DNA of 64,000 nt from Roseovarius salincola (GTDB lineage Bacteria; Pseudomonadota; Alphaproteobacteria; Rhodobacterales; Rhodobacteraceae), in the NCBI RefSeq assembly GCF_026891095.1, contig NZ_JAPTNL010000004.1, forward strand, positions 1-64,000, given 5' to 3'. A model generated the notes under the pieces. The model was given only the letters and a program-made list of their open reading frames with translations. It ran no database searches and was not told where the DNA came from. A program made the position numbers and the translations under genes. Each line of letters starts with the position of its first letter. The first letter of the stretch is position 1. This document shows, in pieces, positions 28,722 through 40,047 of the stretch.

Positions 28722-28952
28722 TCACCCTCGGTTGTCCCGGCGCGCGCGCCAGATTTGATAGGTCACCACCAGCGCCCAGATCAGGGCGGCGATGGCGGCG
28801 AAGTCGAACAGAAAAGCATAGCGCGACGACCAGCCCATCTGCCCTCCCAGCCATTGAGCCCCCATCCACAAGAGCATCGTGACCGCAATGACCACACCCA
28901 CGGTGCGGCCCTTGCGTGCCAGTTGCATCTCTTGGGAACGGTCGCTCGTCAT
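28722..28952 (-). CDS. DUF5337-like small membrane protein
   Basis: A 76-residue protein with two predicted membrane helices (about 19-38 and 47-66), a charged start (MTSDRSQEMQLARKGRT) and an Arg-rich cytoplasmic end (IWRARRDNRG). It resembles DUF5337, a Rhodobacterales family seen near nuoF. The size and topology suggest a supernumerary or assembly-associated membrane subunit, but there is no direct evidence for this. It lies 6 bases before nuoF and 13 after the HhH-domain gene. Confidence 0.7.
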   Translation of the reverse strand: MTSDRSQEMQLARKGRTVGVVIAVTMLLWMGAQWLGGQMGWSSRYAFLFDFAAIAALIWALVVTYQIWRARRDNRG

Positions 28953-28965
28953 GTGTCGTTATCCC

Positions 28966-29832
28966 TCAGTACACGTCGCCGTCGTCTACGCGCTTTGAGA
29001 ATTCCGTCTCGCCGCCCGAGGCCAGGACCTTGGCCTGTTCGACCCAGTTGTCACGGCTCACACGGCCCTTGAAGCCCTTGATATTGCCATCCACCCAGGC
29101 CACCTCATCCGGTCCCCAGCTGGCGATCTGGTCGAAATGGTAAAAGCCCATCTCGTTCAGCAGAGTTTCCAGTTTCGGGCCGACGCCCTTGATTTCCTTG
29201 AGGTTGTCAGCCTTTCCGCCCTTCGGGGCCGACAGCGCCTCGGGGCGGGTTCCGCCACCCTCTGTGGCTTCGGCGGGTTTGGCAGCGGGTTCCGCAGTCG
29301 GCTTCGCCGCCGCTGTCGCGGCTTTCTCACCGGCGTCGTCCTCAGCCTTGGCAGCAGTCTCGCCATCAGCACCGGCTCCGGCCTTGGCCGCTACATCATC
29401 CGCCGTCTCCTTGGCCTTGGCGCCCGTATCCTCGGCAGTCTCCTTGGCCTTGGCACCCGCCTCCGCGGCGGTCTCCTTGGCCTTGGCACCTGCATCGGCA
29501 GCCACCTCCTTGGCCTTGGCGCCCGCCTCCGCGGCGGTCTCCTTGGCCTTGGCACCCGCATCCGCGGCCGCCCGGCTTGTCGCCTGCGCCGCATCGGCCG
29601 CGCTTTCCTTGGCAGCTTCCGCAGTCGGGACCATTGCAGCACCCGCGCCCTGCTTCATGCAGAACAGCCGTGTCAGCACCAATCCGATAAACACCGCCAG
29701 CGCGGCGCCGGCCATCACCGCCGCGATGAACCCGACGGACCCGATAATACCCCTGATCACCAGGATACCCACCACGGCGGCAAGCACCCAGCTTATGATC
29801 CGGCACATGTTCCAGCCTTCACGTTGCGACAT
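28966..29832 (-). CDS. Membrane protein with LEA-like 11-residue repeats and a NuoE-type C-terminal domain
   Basis: A 288-residue protein of three parts: two membrane helices (about 12-31 and 33-55); a charged Ala/Lys/Glu/Asp region in which AGAKAKET-type 11-residue units repeat five times (about 88-144); and a C-terminal domain (about 211-288) with [33 protein letters not shown] and DNWVEQAK. The last domain is closely similar to the C-terminus of NuoE encoded next door and to the helix-hairpin-helix-like tail of alphaproteobacterial ribosomal protein L21. The start could be the ATG at 29832 or a GTG at 29835. Function unknown; membrane tethering or assembly of the NuoE/F module is an inference. 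Confidence 0.75.
   Translation of the reverse strand: MSQREGWNMCRIISWVLAAVVGILVIRGIIGSVGFIAAVMAGAALAVFIGLVLTRLFCMKQGAGAAMVPTAEAAKESAADAAQATSRAAADAGAKAKETAAEAGAKAKEVAADAGAKAKETAAEAGAKAKETAEDTGAKAKETADDVAAKAGAGADGETAAKAEDDAGEKAATAAAKPTAEPAAKPAEATEGGGTRPEALSAPKGGKADNLKEIKGVGPKLETLLNEMGFYHFDQIASWGPDEVAWVDGNIKGFKGRVSRDNWVEQAKVLASGGETEFSKRVDDGDVY
29413..29577 (-). repeat. Five 33-bp tandem repeats within the 28966-29832 gene
   Basis: Units begin at 29413, 29446, 29479, 29512 and 29545 on the plus strand, each starting with ggccttggc. Each encodes 11 residues of the type AGAKAKETAAE. Two units are almost identical in DNA (29446 and 29512 differ by one base in their first 11), pointing to recent duplication or gene conversion. 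Confidence 0.8.
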
Positions 29833-29868
29833 CACCCATACTCCCTTTCGTTAACAGAACCGACGCCT

Positions 29869-31092
29869 CTAGTAGACGTCACCTTTCCCGACCTTGGAAG
29901 AGAACTCCGTCTCCATGCCCTCGGCCAGCAGTTTCGCCTGTTCAACCCAGTCGTCACGCGTAACGCGCCCCTTGAAGCCCTCTAGGTTCTGATCGACCCA
30001 CTGCACTTCATCTTCGCTCCAATTCGCCACCTGGTCGAAATGGAAGACCCCGAGCCGGTGAAGCAGCTGCTCCAGTTTCGGCCCGACACCCTTGATCTTC
30101 TTCAGATCATCCGCGCCCGTATCGCGCGGCGCATCCATCATCTGCGGCTTGCTGCCCTCGCCCTGCTCCTCGCCGGGCGCGACCTTGGCCGGTTTCTGCG
30201 TGGGCTTGGCGGCCGGTTTCACCTTGGGCTTCGCCCTGGTCTTGGCCTGTGCCTCACGCTTGGAAATCCCGGTCTCGTCGGCCTTGGCATTCGCGCCGGG
30301 GGCCGGCTTGTTGGCCTTGGCGCCGACCTCCTGCGGGGTCTCGTTCAATTTGACGGCCGGATCGGCGGGCTGGTGATTGGCACCATGATCGCGCCAGGGC
30401 GTCAGCAGCGGCACTTCGGTGCCGTCGATCCGCTTGATCGTGTCGCCCATATCGACCGCCCGCTGCACACTGGCATTGTATTGCGTCTGGCCGCTGTCGA
30501 ACGCCTCAAGGCTGGTCAGCCCCGAAGCCGGTTCGCTGGCATAACGTCCGTTCTGCGGCCCCGGCACCGGCACCTTGCCCGCCGCCATGTCGTCGATCAG
30601 CTTTGCAAAGCTCTCGGCGGTCAGGTCCTCGTAGTAATCCTTGCCGATCTGCGCCATCGGCGCATTGGCACAGGCCCCGAGGCACTCGACCTCCTCCCAG
30701 CTGAACTTGCCATCGGCGCTCAGTTCATGGGGGTTGGGCGCGACCTTCTCGCGGCAGACCCCGATCAGGTCCTCGGCCCCGCAGATCATGCAGGACGTGG
30801 TGCCGCAGATCTGGAAATGCGCCACCTTGCCCACCGGCTGCAGCTGATACATGAAATAAAAGGTTGCGACCTCCAGCGCACGGATGAAATCCATGTCCAG
30901 CATCCCGGCCACATGTTCAATGGCCGGGCGGCTCAGCCAGCCTTCCTGCTCCTGGGCGCGCCACAGCAGCGGGATCACCGCGCTGGCCTGGCGGCCCTCG
31001 GGATACTTGGTGATCTGCGCTTCCGCCCAGGCCTGGTTCTCGGGCGTGAAGGCAAAGCTCTCGGGCTGCTCGTGGTGCAGACGTCTCAGCAT
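29869..31092 (-). CDS. nuoE: NADH-quinone oxidoreductase subunit E with C-terminal extension
   Basis: Thioredoxin-fold subunit carrying 2Fe-2S cluster N1a. The ligands are Cys96, Cys101 (CGTTSC), Cys137 and Cys141 (CLGAC). The protein has 407 residues, far above the roughly 160-240 of standard NuoE. After about residue 245 comes a Lys/Ala/Pro-rich linker. A domain of about 75 residues follows ([46 protein letters not shown]) and is nearly duplicated in the next gene. Similar extended NuoE proteins are known in Rhodobacterales. It follows a small lipoprotein gene by one base. Confidence 0.95.
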   Translation of the reverse strand: MLRRLHHEQPESFAFTPENQAWAEAQITKYPEGRQASAVIPLLWRAQEQEGWLSRPAIEHVAGMLDMDFIRALEVATFYFMYQLQPVGKVAHFQICGTTSCMICGAEDLIGVCREKVAPNPHELSADGKFSWEEVECLGACANAPMAQIGKDYYEDLTAESFAKLIDDMAAGKVPVPGPQNGRYASEPASGLTSLEAFDSGQTQYNASVQRAVDMGDTIKRIDGTEVPLLTPWRDHGANHQPADPAVKLNETPQEVGAKANKPAPGANAKADETGISKREAQAKTRAKPKVKPAAKPTQKPAKVAPGEEQGEGSKPQMMDAPRDTGADDLKKIKGVGPKLEQLLHRLGVFHFDQVANWSEDEVQWVDQNLEGFKGRVTRDDWVEQAKLLAEGMETEFSSKVGKGDVY

Positions 31093-31093
31093 C

Positions 31094-31378
31094 TTAGGAA
31101 CAGGCTCCTGTCGTCAGTTTAACCCCGCCACCGGGCAGGCGCTCGGCCTCGCCCTTGGACAGAAGATAAGAGGTGATCCCGGTGGCTTGCTCGCGCGTCA
31201 GCCCCGCCTGAAGCTCCACCGGCTGGAAATCGGCCTCGGTGGCCATTTCGCATCCGATCGACGCGGCGGCCAGATTGTAATCGGCGACATCCTCGGGGCT
31301 CACGCCCTCGGGCGGTGCGATACAGCCCGCCAGCGTCAGCACAAGACCGGCGGGTGCCGTTGCAACCAAGCGTTTCAT
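31094..31378 (-). CDS. Putative small lipoprotein between nuoD and nuoE
   Basis: A 94-residue predicted lipoprotein: [19 protein letters not shown] has a lipobox ending at Cys19, then [15 protein letters not shown]. Two further cysteines ([10 protein letters not shown] and the penultimate TTGACS) may form a disulfide. The ATG overlaps the nuoD stop by one base (TGATG), so translation is coupled. It is the third predicted lipoprotein in this operon. Function unknown. Confidence 0.65.
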   Translation of the reverse strand: MKRLVATAPAGLVLTLAGCIAPPEGVSPEDVADYNLAAASIGCEMATEADFQPVELQAGLTREQATGITSYLLSKGEAERLPGGGVKLTTGACS

Positions 31379-32598
31379 CACCTGTCGATCTCCCCGAACA
31401 CAACATCCATCGTCCCGATGATCGCCGCGACATCGGCCAGTTGATGACCTACGGCAACATGGTCCATCGCTTGCAAATGCAGGAAACCCGGCGCGCGCAG
31501 CTTGGCGCGGTATGGCCGGTTGGTTCCATCCGCCACCAGATAGACGCCGAATTCGCCCTTGGGGGCCTCGACGGCGGCATATACCTCGCCCTCGGGCACG
31601 CGGAACCCTTCGGTGTATAGCTTGAAGTGATGGATCAACGCCTCCATCGAGGTCTTCATCTCGGCCCGCTTGGGCGGCGTGATCTTGCCGCGCGACAGGA
31701 TATCACCCCGCCCTTCGGGCGCGCGCAGCTTCTCGATGCATTGGTGAATGATGCTCAGCGACTGGCGCATCTCTTCCATGCGCACCAGGTAGCGGTCATA
31801 ACAATCGCCATGCTTGCCCACCGGGATCTGGAAATCGAACTCGTCGTAGCATTCATAAGGCTGCGCGCGGCGCAGATCCCACGCCAGGCCCGACCCGCGC
31901 ACCATCACACCCGAAAAACCCCAGTTCTGGATGTCTTCCTCGGTCACAATGCCGATATCGGCATTGCGCTGCTTGAAGATGCGGTTTTCGGTCAGGAGGC
32001 CGTCGATATCGTCCACCACCTTGGGAAAGGCTTTGGCCCAGGTCTCGATATCGTCGATCAGCGCGTCGGGCAGGTCCTGATGCACACCGCCAGGGCGGAA
32101 ATAGGCTGCATGCAGACGCGCCCCGCAGGCGCGCTCGTAGAATTCCATCAGCTTCTCGCGCTCTTCGAACCCCCAGAGCGGCGGCGTGAGCGCGCCGACA
32201 TCCATTGCCTGCGTGGTCACGTTCAGCAGGTGGTTCAGGATGCGGCCGATCTCCGAGAACATCACCCGGATCAGGCTGGCGCGGCGCGGCACCTCGACCC
32301 CGGTCAGCTTCTCGATGGCCAGGCACCAGGCATGCTCCTGGTTCATCGGCGCCACGTAATCCAGCCTGTCCAGATACGGCAGGTTCTGCAGATAGGTGCG
32401 GCTTTCCATCAGCTTCTCGGTGCCGCGATGCAACAGGCCGATATGCGGATCGCAACGCTCGACGATCTCGCCGTCCAGTTCCAGCACCAGCCGCAACACC
32501 CCATGCGCCGCCGGGTGCTGAGGGCCGAAATTCAGGTTGAAATTCCGGATCTTCTGCTCGCCCGTCAGGGCGTCTTCGAATTTGGAGCCATCCATCAT
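31378..32598 (-). CDS. nuoD: NADH-quinone oxidoreductase subunit D
   Basis: The 49-kDa homologue that forms the quinone-binding site with NuoB, 406 residues. Key segments are [17 protein letters not shown] (quinone site His/His), [29 protein letters not shown] and the end [14 protein letters not shown] with DVVFGEIDR. Two ATG codons are at 32598 and 32595; the first overlaps the end of the 61-residue protein gene (ATGATG context). Confidence 0.96.
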   Translation of the reverse strand: MMDGSKFEDALTGEQKIRNFNLNFGPQHPAAHGVLRLVLELDGEIVERCDPHIGLLHRGTEKLMESRTYLQNLPYLDRLDYVAPMNQEHAWCLAIEKLTGVEVPRRASLIRVMFSEIGRILNHLLNVTTQAMDVGALTPPLWGFEEREKLMEFYERACGARLHAAYFRPGGVHQDLPDALIDDIETWAKAFPKVVDDIDGLLTENRIFKQRNADIGIVTEEDIQNWGFSGVMVRGSGLAWDLRRAQPYECYDEFDFQIPVGKHGDCYDRYLVRMEEMRQSLSIIHQCIEKLRAPEGRGDILSRGKITPPKRAEMKTSMEALIHHFKLYTEGFRVPEGEVYAAVEAPKGEFGVYLVADGTNRPYRAKLRAPGFLHLQAMDHVAVGHQLADVAAIIGTMDVVFGEIDR

Positions 32599-32780
32599 GC
32601 GTGCCCTCCGCCGATCTTGTCACGAAACGCCATGACCCACAAAAGGACCAGCGCTCCGAGCGGGATGATCGCGACCAGCGCGACCCAGCTCGGGATGCCG
32701 AACTTCGGCAGCAGGCGCCAGAAGGGAATCACGACCAGAACGGCCATGACAAGGAAGAAGATCATTCCGCCACCGCCCAT
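32595..32780 (-). CDS. 61-residue membrane protein between nuoC and nuoD
   Basis: A tiny protein with two predicted membrane helices ([19 protein letters not shown] and [20 protein letters not shown]) and a short loop PKFGIPS between them. It starts at an ATG that overlaps the nuoC stop by one base (TGATG) and ends overlapping the nuoD start by four, so all three are coupled. It is small enough to be missed by automatic annotation. It could be a supernumerary membrane subunit or assembly factor; there is no recognisable family. Confidence 0.7.
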   Translation of the reverse strand: MGGGGMIFFLVMAVLVVIPFWRLLPKFGIPSWVALVAIIPLGALVLLWVMAFRDKIGGGHA

Positions 32781-33388
32781 CACTTGGCCTCCTCTTTCTT
32801 CTCGTCGCCGGGCAGGATGTATTCCGCACCCTCCCATGGCGACATGAAGTCGAATTGCCGGTATTCCTGCACCAGGTTGACCGGTTCGTAGACGACGCGC
32901 TTCTGCACCTCGTCATAGCGCACCTCGGTATAGCCGGTGGTCGGGAAATCCTTGCGCAGCGGATGCCCGCGAAACCCGTAATCCGTCAGGATGCGGCGCA
33001 GGTCGGGATGCCCCGAAAACAGGATGCCGAACATGTCGAACACCTCGCGCTCGAACCAGTTGGCCGAGGCATGCAGATCGGTGATCGACGGCACCATGTC
33101 CTCTTCGCGCACGGCCACCCGCAGCCGGATGCGCTGGTTCTGGTACATGCTCAGGACATGGTAGACCACATCGAACCGCTTGGCCCGCTCGGGGTAATCG
33201 ACGGCGGTGATGTCCACCAGCGTCGTGAACCGGCAGGTCCGGTCGGTCTTGAGGAACTCCACCAGCCCGACAATGCTGGCCAGCGCCACATCCACATTCA
33301 GTTCATCAAGGGTGACAGCCCAGCCAAGCACGCAGTCGGGGCGTTTCGCCTCGATATGGGCGCCCAGTTCGTTCAGCGCGTTGCTCAT
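32780..33388 (-). CDS. nuoC: NADH-quinone oxidoreductase subunit C
   Basis: The 30-kDa homologue of the peripheral arm, 202 residues, separate from NuoD (not fused as in enterobacteria). The family signature ERECFDMFGI-like [20 protein letters not shown] is present, followed by [18 protein letters not shown]. The C-terminus ends with a Lys/Glu-rich tail (GDEKKEEAK). Confidence 0.96.
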   Translation of the reverse strand: MSNALNELGAHIEAKRPDCVLGWAVTLDELNVDVALASIVGLVEFLKTDRTCRFTTLVDITAVDYPERAKRFDVVYHVLSMYQNQRIRLRVAVREEDMVPSITDLHASANWFEREVFDMFGILFSGHPDLRRILTDYGFRGHPLRKDFPTTGYTEVRYDEVQKRVVYEPVNLVQEYRQFDFMSPWEGAEYILPGDEKKEEAK

Positions 33389-33442
33389 CGTCTTCGTCCT
33401 TTCGCGCGCGACCGCTTGCGCGCCTGTCAGTGATGCGCCGGC

Positions 33443-34332
<890 letters not shown>

Positions 34333-34392
34333 GGGGTGGCTCCTTTCATGCGCAACCGGGGCGCATTCAAATGGCTGCACTGACTATTGCAG

Positions 34393-34421
34393 GGTTTACC
34401 GTCGCCCCATGTCGGGGTCAA
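34393..34421 (-). promoter_or_regulatory. Candidate promoter of the nuo operon
   Basis: On the minus strand TTGACC (34421-34416), a 17-base spacer and TAAACC (34398-34393). Transcription would begin near 34386, leaving a leader of about 54 bases before the nuoA GTG. CCCC and GGGG blocks in the spacer form a short inverted repeat. Confidence 0.45.
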
Positions 34422-34612
34422 CCAAGCGCGAACATATTCCGATACCTGCACCCAAACATGACAATCGAAGGTATGCCTACGTATACAAACAAGGAATGGC
34501 CCTTGTCCTTTGAACTATGTCAGACGCCGTTGCAGGCACGCGCCACCCTTGCTCTCACGAACGATTTAGGGCGCGTCCTGCGCCCGTCACCCCCCGGAAT
34601 GAGGCGAATCCC

Positions 34613-35395
34613 TCAGCCCGCCCAGGGCGGCTTGCGCTTGTCGAAAAACGCGCCGATCCCCTCACGCGCCTCGTCGCCCTCCCAACAGGCGATCAATTCA
34701 CCGACGCTGTGGTCGATCACGCCCTGATCGATGCGTGGCCCGAAACCGCGCAGCAGTGCCTTGGCACGCGCCACGGCCTCCGGCGCGCAGGACAGGTAAG
34801 GCGCCACCTCCGCCCCGACCGCCGCGTCCAGATCCGCCGCTGGCACCGCCCTTGCCAGCAGATCCAGCGCCACCGCCTCGCCCGCATCGAAACGCCGGCC
34901 CGACATGAACACGCGGCGCGCCTTGCCCTCGCCCATGCGCGCGCAGACATAAGGCCCGATCGTCGCCGGAATGAGGCCAAGCCGGGTCTCGGTCAGCGCC
35001 ATCAGGATATGATCCGCCCCGATCGCCACATCACAGACGCTCACCAGCCCGACACCACCACCGAACGCATTGCCCTGAAGCCGCCCGATCAGCGGCTTGG
35101 GCAGCGTATTGAGCGCCTGAAGCATCTGCGCCAGCTTGCCCGCCTCTTTGGCGCGCGTCCCGGGGTCCGCCTCGAACTGATCGCGCATCCAGCCCAGATC
35201 GCCCCCGGCGCAGAATGTCTTGCCCTTCGCCGCCAGAACCACGGCGCGCACTGTGGCATCCGCGCCCAGATCGCCCGCCGCCTGCGTCAGCTCGGCAATC
35301 ATCCGCGCCGACATCGCGTTGTGCTTCTCGGCCCGGTCCAGCCACAGCGTCGCCACCCCGCGCCCGTCGCGCTCGATCGTGATCGTCTCGAACAT
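34613..35395 (-). CDS. liuC: Enoyl-CoA hydratase-family protein, probable 3-methylglutaconyl-CoA hydratase
   Basis: A crotonase-fold enzyme of 260 residues. In the leucine pathway it would hydrate 3-methylglutaconyl-CoA to HMG-CoA. Crotonase features: oxyanion-hole GKTFCAGGDLGWM and GNAFGGGVGLVSVCD, and the catalytic-loop region ETRLGLIPATIGPY with the acidic residue. GAGGAG precedes the ATG at 35395; the longer frame upstream is not supported. The specific role is inferred from the neighbours hmgL, mccA and mccB. Confidence 0.85.
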   Translation of the reverse strand: MFETITIERDGRGVATLWLDRAEKHNAMSARMIAELTQAAGDLGADATVRAVVLAAKGKTFCAGGDLGWMRDQFEADPGTRAKEAGKLAQMLQALNTLPKPLIGRLQGNAFGGGVGLVSVCDVAIGADHILMALTETRLGLIPATIGPYVCARMGEGKARRVFMSGRRFDAGEAVALDLLARAVPAADLDAAVGAEVAPYLSCAPEAVARAKALLRGFGPRIDQGVIDHSVGELIACWEGDEAREGIGAFFDKRKPPWAG

Positions 35396-35430
35396 GCTGT
35401 CTCTCCTCGGGTCTGCGCCCGTCCGTTCCA

Positions 35431-36285
35431 TCATTCGGCGCGCATATCGCGCACCATCGCGGCAGCCTTGTCCAAAACCGCGCGGTCCAGCCCGGTCTCG
35501 TATCCAAGCGCCACCAGCCGGTCATGCACCGCTTCGCTGGCCACATTGCCCGCCGCCCCCGGCGCATAAGGGCAACCGCCAAGCCCGCCGACCGCCGCAT
35601 CGAACACCCGCAGACCGCGCCCCAGCGACGCCTCGATATTCTCAAGCGCGCGCGCCCCGGTATCGTGGTAATGCCCCGCCAGCCGGTCGGCGGGCAGCTC
35701 CTCGCAGACCGCCGCCAGCATCGAATCGACCGCCTCGGGCGTGGCCCGCCCGATCGTGTCGCCAAGGCTGATCTCATAGCAGCCCATCGACCACAGCCGC
35801 GCCGCCACCTGCGCCACCTGCTCAGGGGCGACCGGCCCGTCATAGGGGCACTCGACCACGCATGAGATATAGCCGCGCACCCGCACGCCCTCGGCATTGG
35901 CGGCCTCCATCACCGGGGCGAAACGTGCAAGGCTCTCCTCGATGGTGGCGTTGATATTGGCCTTCGAGAACCCTTCCGAGGCCGAGCCGAAAATCGCCAC
36001 CTCATCCGCGCCCGCCTCCATCGCATCCTCGAACCCGCGCAGATTCGGCGTCAGCGCCGCATAGCTCACGCCGGGCGCGCGCCGGATGCGGCGCAGCACC
36101 TCGCCCGAGTCCGCCATTTGGGGCACCCATTTGGGACTGACGAAACTGGCCATCTCGATACGCCTGAACCCGGCACCGCTCAGGCAATCGACCAGTGCGA
36201 TCTTCTGCGCCGTCGGGATGCGCCGCTTCTCGTTCTGCAACCCGTCGCGCGGGCCGACCTCGAAAATCTCGACCTGTTCGGTCAT
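35431..36285 (-). CDS. hmgL: Hydroxymethylglutaryl-CoA lyase
   Basis: Cleaves HMG-CoA to acetoacetate and acetyl-CoA, the last step of leucine breakdown. A TIM-barrel lyase of 284 residues: EVGPRDGLQNEK at the N-terminus (metal and acid/base residues), MASFVSPKWVPQMAD, and the active-site Cys signature GLGGCPYAPGAAGNVASE near residue 236-253. Also named mvaB or liuE. It lies in the same minus-strand run as gst and mccA. Confidence 0.93.
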   Translation of the reverse strand: MTEQVEIFEVGPRDGLQNEKRRIPTAQKIALVDCLSGAGFRRIEMASFVSPKWVPQMADSGEVLRRIRRAPGVSYAALTPNLRGFEDAMEAGADEVAIFGSASEGFSKANINATIEESLARFAPVMEAANAEGVRVRGYISCVVECPYDGPVAPEQVAQVAARLWSMGCYEISLGDTIGRATPEAVDSMLAAVCEELPADRLAGHYHDTGARALENIEASLGRGLRVFDAAVGGLGGCPYAPGAAGNVASEAVHDRLVALGYETGLDRAVLDKAAAMVRDMRAE

Positions 36286-36324
36286 CTCCTGTCTCCTTGC
36301 AACGCGCTCCCTTCGCGGAAGGGC

Positions 36325-36989
36325 TCATTCCTCCCAGGGCGCGTAGAAATCCCTCTGATAGATCCGCCCGCCATCCGGGCCGGGGCTGGATGCGCCGAAC
36401 CCTTCGCGCGCGGTGATCCGTTCATACCATTTTTCCGTTTCCGGGAAGCCGTCAATCCGCGCGAAATGGCGCGCCATGTAAACCGCCTGCCCGACGCAGA
36501 TATCGCAGGCCGAAAAGCCGCTGGTCAGCAGGTAGTCGCGGTTCTCGACCGGGGTTGAGAGCCGCGCCTCGATCGCCTCGTAGCATTTGCGGATCCGCGC
36601 CGCTTCCAGCTTCATCACGATGGGGCTGCGCATATGGTCCTCGTAAAGCATCACATGCTGTTGCGTCAGCGCCGCCACATGCTGGCTCAGCGTCTCGGCG
36701 ACATGGACCCAGACCAGCCATGCCATGCGGTCCATGTCCCCCGGCATCCGTCCCAATCCGGGCTCGGGGAAACGCTCGCACAGATATTCGACCATCGCGC
36801 CCGATTCGAACATCCGCTCGCCCTCGATCTCCAGCGCCGGCACCCTCCCGGCGGGCGAGAGCGACAGGAACGCGGGCTCGCGCAACGACTTGTCGAACGC
36901 ATGCTCGACGACCTGGAACGCAACCCCCAGCTCGTGCAACAGCCACAATACCCGCATCGAGCGGCTCTGGCCGACGTGATGCAGCGTGA

Positions 36990-36993
<4 letters not shown>
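36325..36993 (-). CDS. Glutathione S-transferase family protein
   Basis: A 222-residue cytoplasmic GST: thioredoxin-fold N-terminal domain with HVGQSRSMRVLWLLHELG and the glutathione-site ESGAMVEYLCERF (Ser), then an all-helical C-terminal domain. The ATG overlaps the mccA stop as ATGA, so it is co-translated with mccA in the leucine cluster. GSTs are not part of the classical pathway; detoxification of a reactive acyl intermediate is a guess. Confidence 0.87.
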
Positions 36994-38942
<1,949 letters not shown>

Positions 38943-38974
38943 CAGCCTACTCCCCATGGCGCCCGTCGCGCCGC

Positions 38975-39015
38975 ATTCATCTTGCCCAAAATACTCCCGC
39001 CGGAGGCATCCGCCC
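38975..39015 (-). repeat. 3'-UTR repeat element, copy 2 (minus strand)
   Basis: Read on the minus strand it gives GCCTCCGGCGGG and then the core GGGAGTATTTTGGGCAAG ATGAAT (38998-38975). It lies just after the stop of the nitronate monooxygenase-like gene and about 33 bases before the mccA start. Orientation relative to the upstream gene is the same as in copies at 9146 and 55364. Confidence 0.55.
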
Positions 39016-39054
39016 GCGCGGCCCCGCGCAACGCCGGGGGATATGTCACCACCC

Positions 39055-40020
39055 TCACCACCGCCCAAGCGCCTCTTGCGCCTCGCGCATCATCCGCGCG
39101 ACGATATCGGCGGCAGGCTCGACCCGGCCGATCAGCCCCACCGCCTCGCCCGCAATGGCAGGCGCGCCCCCGGCGTCACCCTCTGCGACCGCCTTGCCAT
39201 AGGCCGCGCGCGCCTCCGCGTCGCGCGGTCCGCCCGGCACATCGCGCCAGTAATCCGTCCAGTCATTGCTGAGCGTGCGGATCGTATAGGGGCGCGGCCA
39301 GTCCAGCCCGCGCGCGATATCGGGCAAGGATGACCGCACCGTCGCATCCCCGTCCGCCGCCAGCGCCGCCGCCTGGAACCCCTCGGGCACAAGCGCCTCC
39401 TCGCTGGCCCAGAACCGCGTGCCCACAACCACGCCCTCGGCCCCCAGCATCAAGGCCGCCGCCAATCCGCGCCCGTCGCCGATCCCGCCGGCCGCCAGCA
39501 CGATGGCGCGCCCGCCCACCAGGTCCACCACCTCGGGCACCAGCGTCATGGTCCCGCGCGCCGCGCCGTGGCCGCCCGCCTCGCTGCCCTGCGCGACGAT
39601 CACCTCGGCGCCCGCCGCCAGGGCCGCGCGCGCGCCCTCTACGCTTTGCACCTGTGCAAAAACCGGCACGCCGGCCGCCTGCGCCGCTTCGGCAAAGCCG
39701 GACAAATCGCCGAAAGACAGGAACATCGCCGCCGGTCTGCGCTGAAGAACCGCATCATATAACCCCGGCGCCCGCGCCTCGCGCTCCGCCAGCGCCCAGG
39801 TGATGAACCCGCAGCCGACCGCCACATTGCCCGCGGCAGCGAATTGCGCATCGATCCATTCAGCGTCCGCGCCATAGCCGCCACCGATGAACCCAAGGCC
39901 CCCCGCGCCGCTGACCGCCGCCGCCAACCGCCCGCCCGAGGCCATCGCCATCGGCGCCGAGACAATGGGCGCGGTCAGCCCGAACCGCCGGCAAAGCCGC
40001 GTGTCCAGTGATGCCGTCAT
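39055..40020 (-). CDS. Nitronate monooxygenase-family flavoprotein
   Basis: A 321-residue FMN TIM-barrel protein of the NMO/2-nitropropane dioxygenase family. FMN and catalytic features: PIVSAPMAMASGGRLAAAV, GSEAGGHGAARG (catalytic-His loop) and LAAGGIGDGRGLAAALMLGA with VGTRFWAS. It lies 27 bases after mccB and before mccA, so it is probably co-transcribed with the leucine genes. Its substrate there is not known; members of this family also include enoyl-reductase-like enzymes. Confidence 0.85.
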   Translation of the reverse strand: MTASLDTRLCRRFGLTAPIVSAPMAMASGGRLAAAVSGAGGLGFIGGGYGADAEWIDAQFAAAGNVAVGCGFITWALAEREARAPGLYDAVLQRRPAAMFLSFGDLSGFAEAAQAAGVPVFAQVQSVEGARAALAAGAEVIVAQGSEAGGHGAARGTMTLVPEVVDLVGGRAIVLAAGGIGDGRGLAAALMLGAEGVVVGTRFWASEEALVPEGFQAAALAADGDATVRSSLPDIARGLDWPRPYTIRTLSNDWTDYWRDVPGGPRDAEARAAYGKAVAEGDAGGAPAIAGEAVGLIGRVEPAADIVARMMREAQEALGRW

Positions 40021-40047
40021 GACGCCCCCTCTGCGGGTTTGCCGCCC

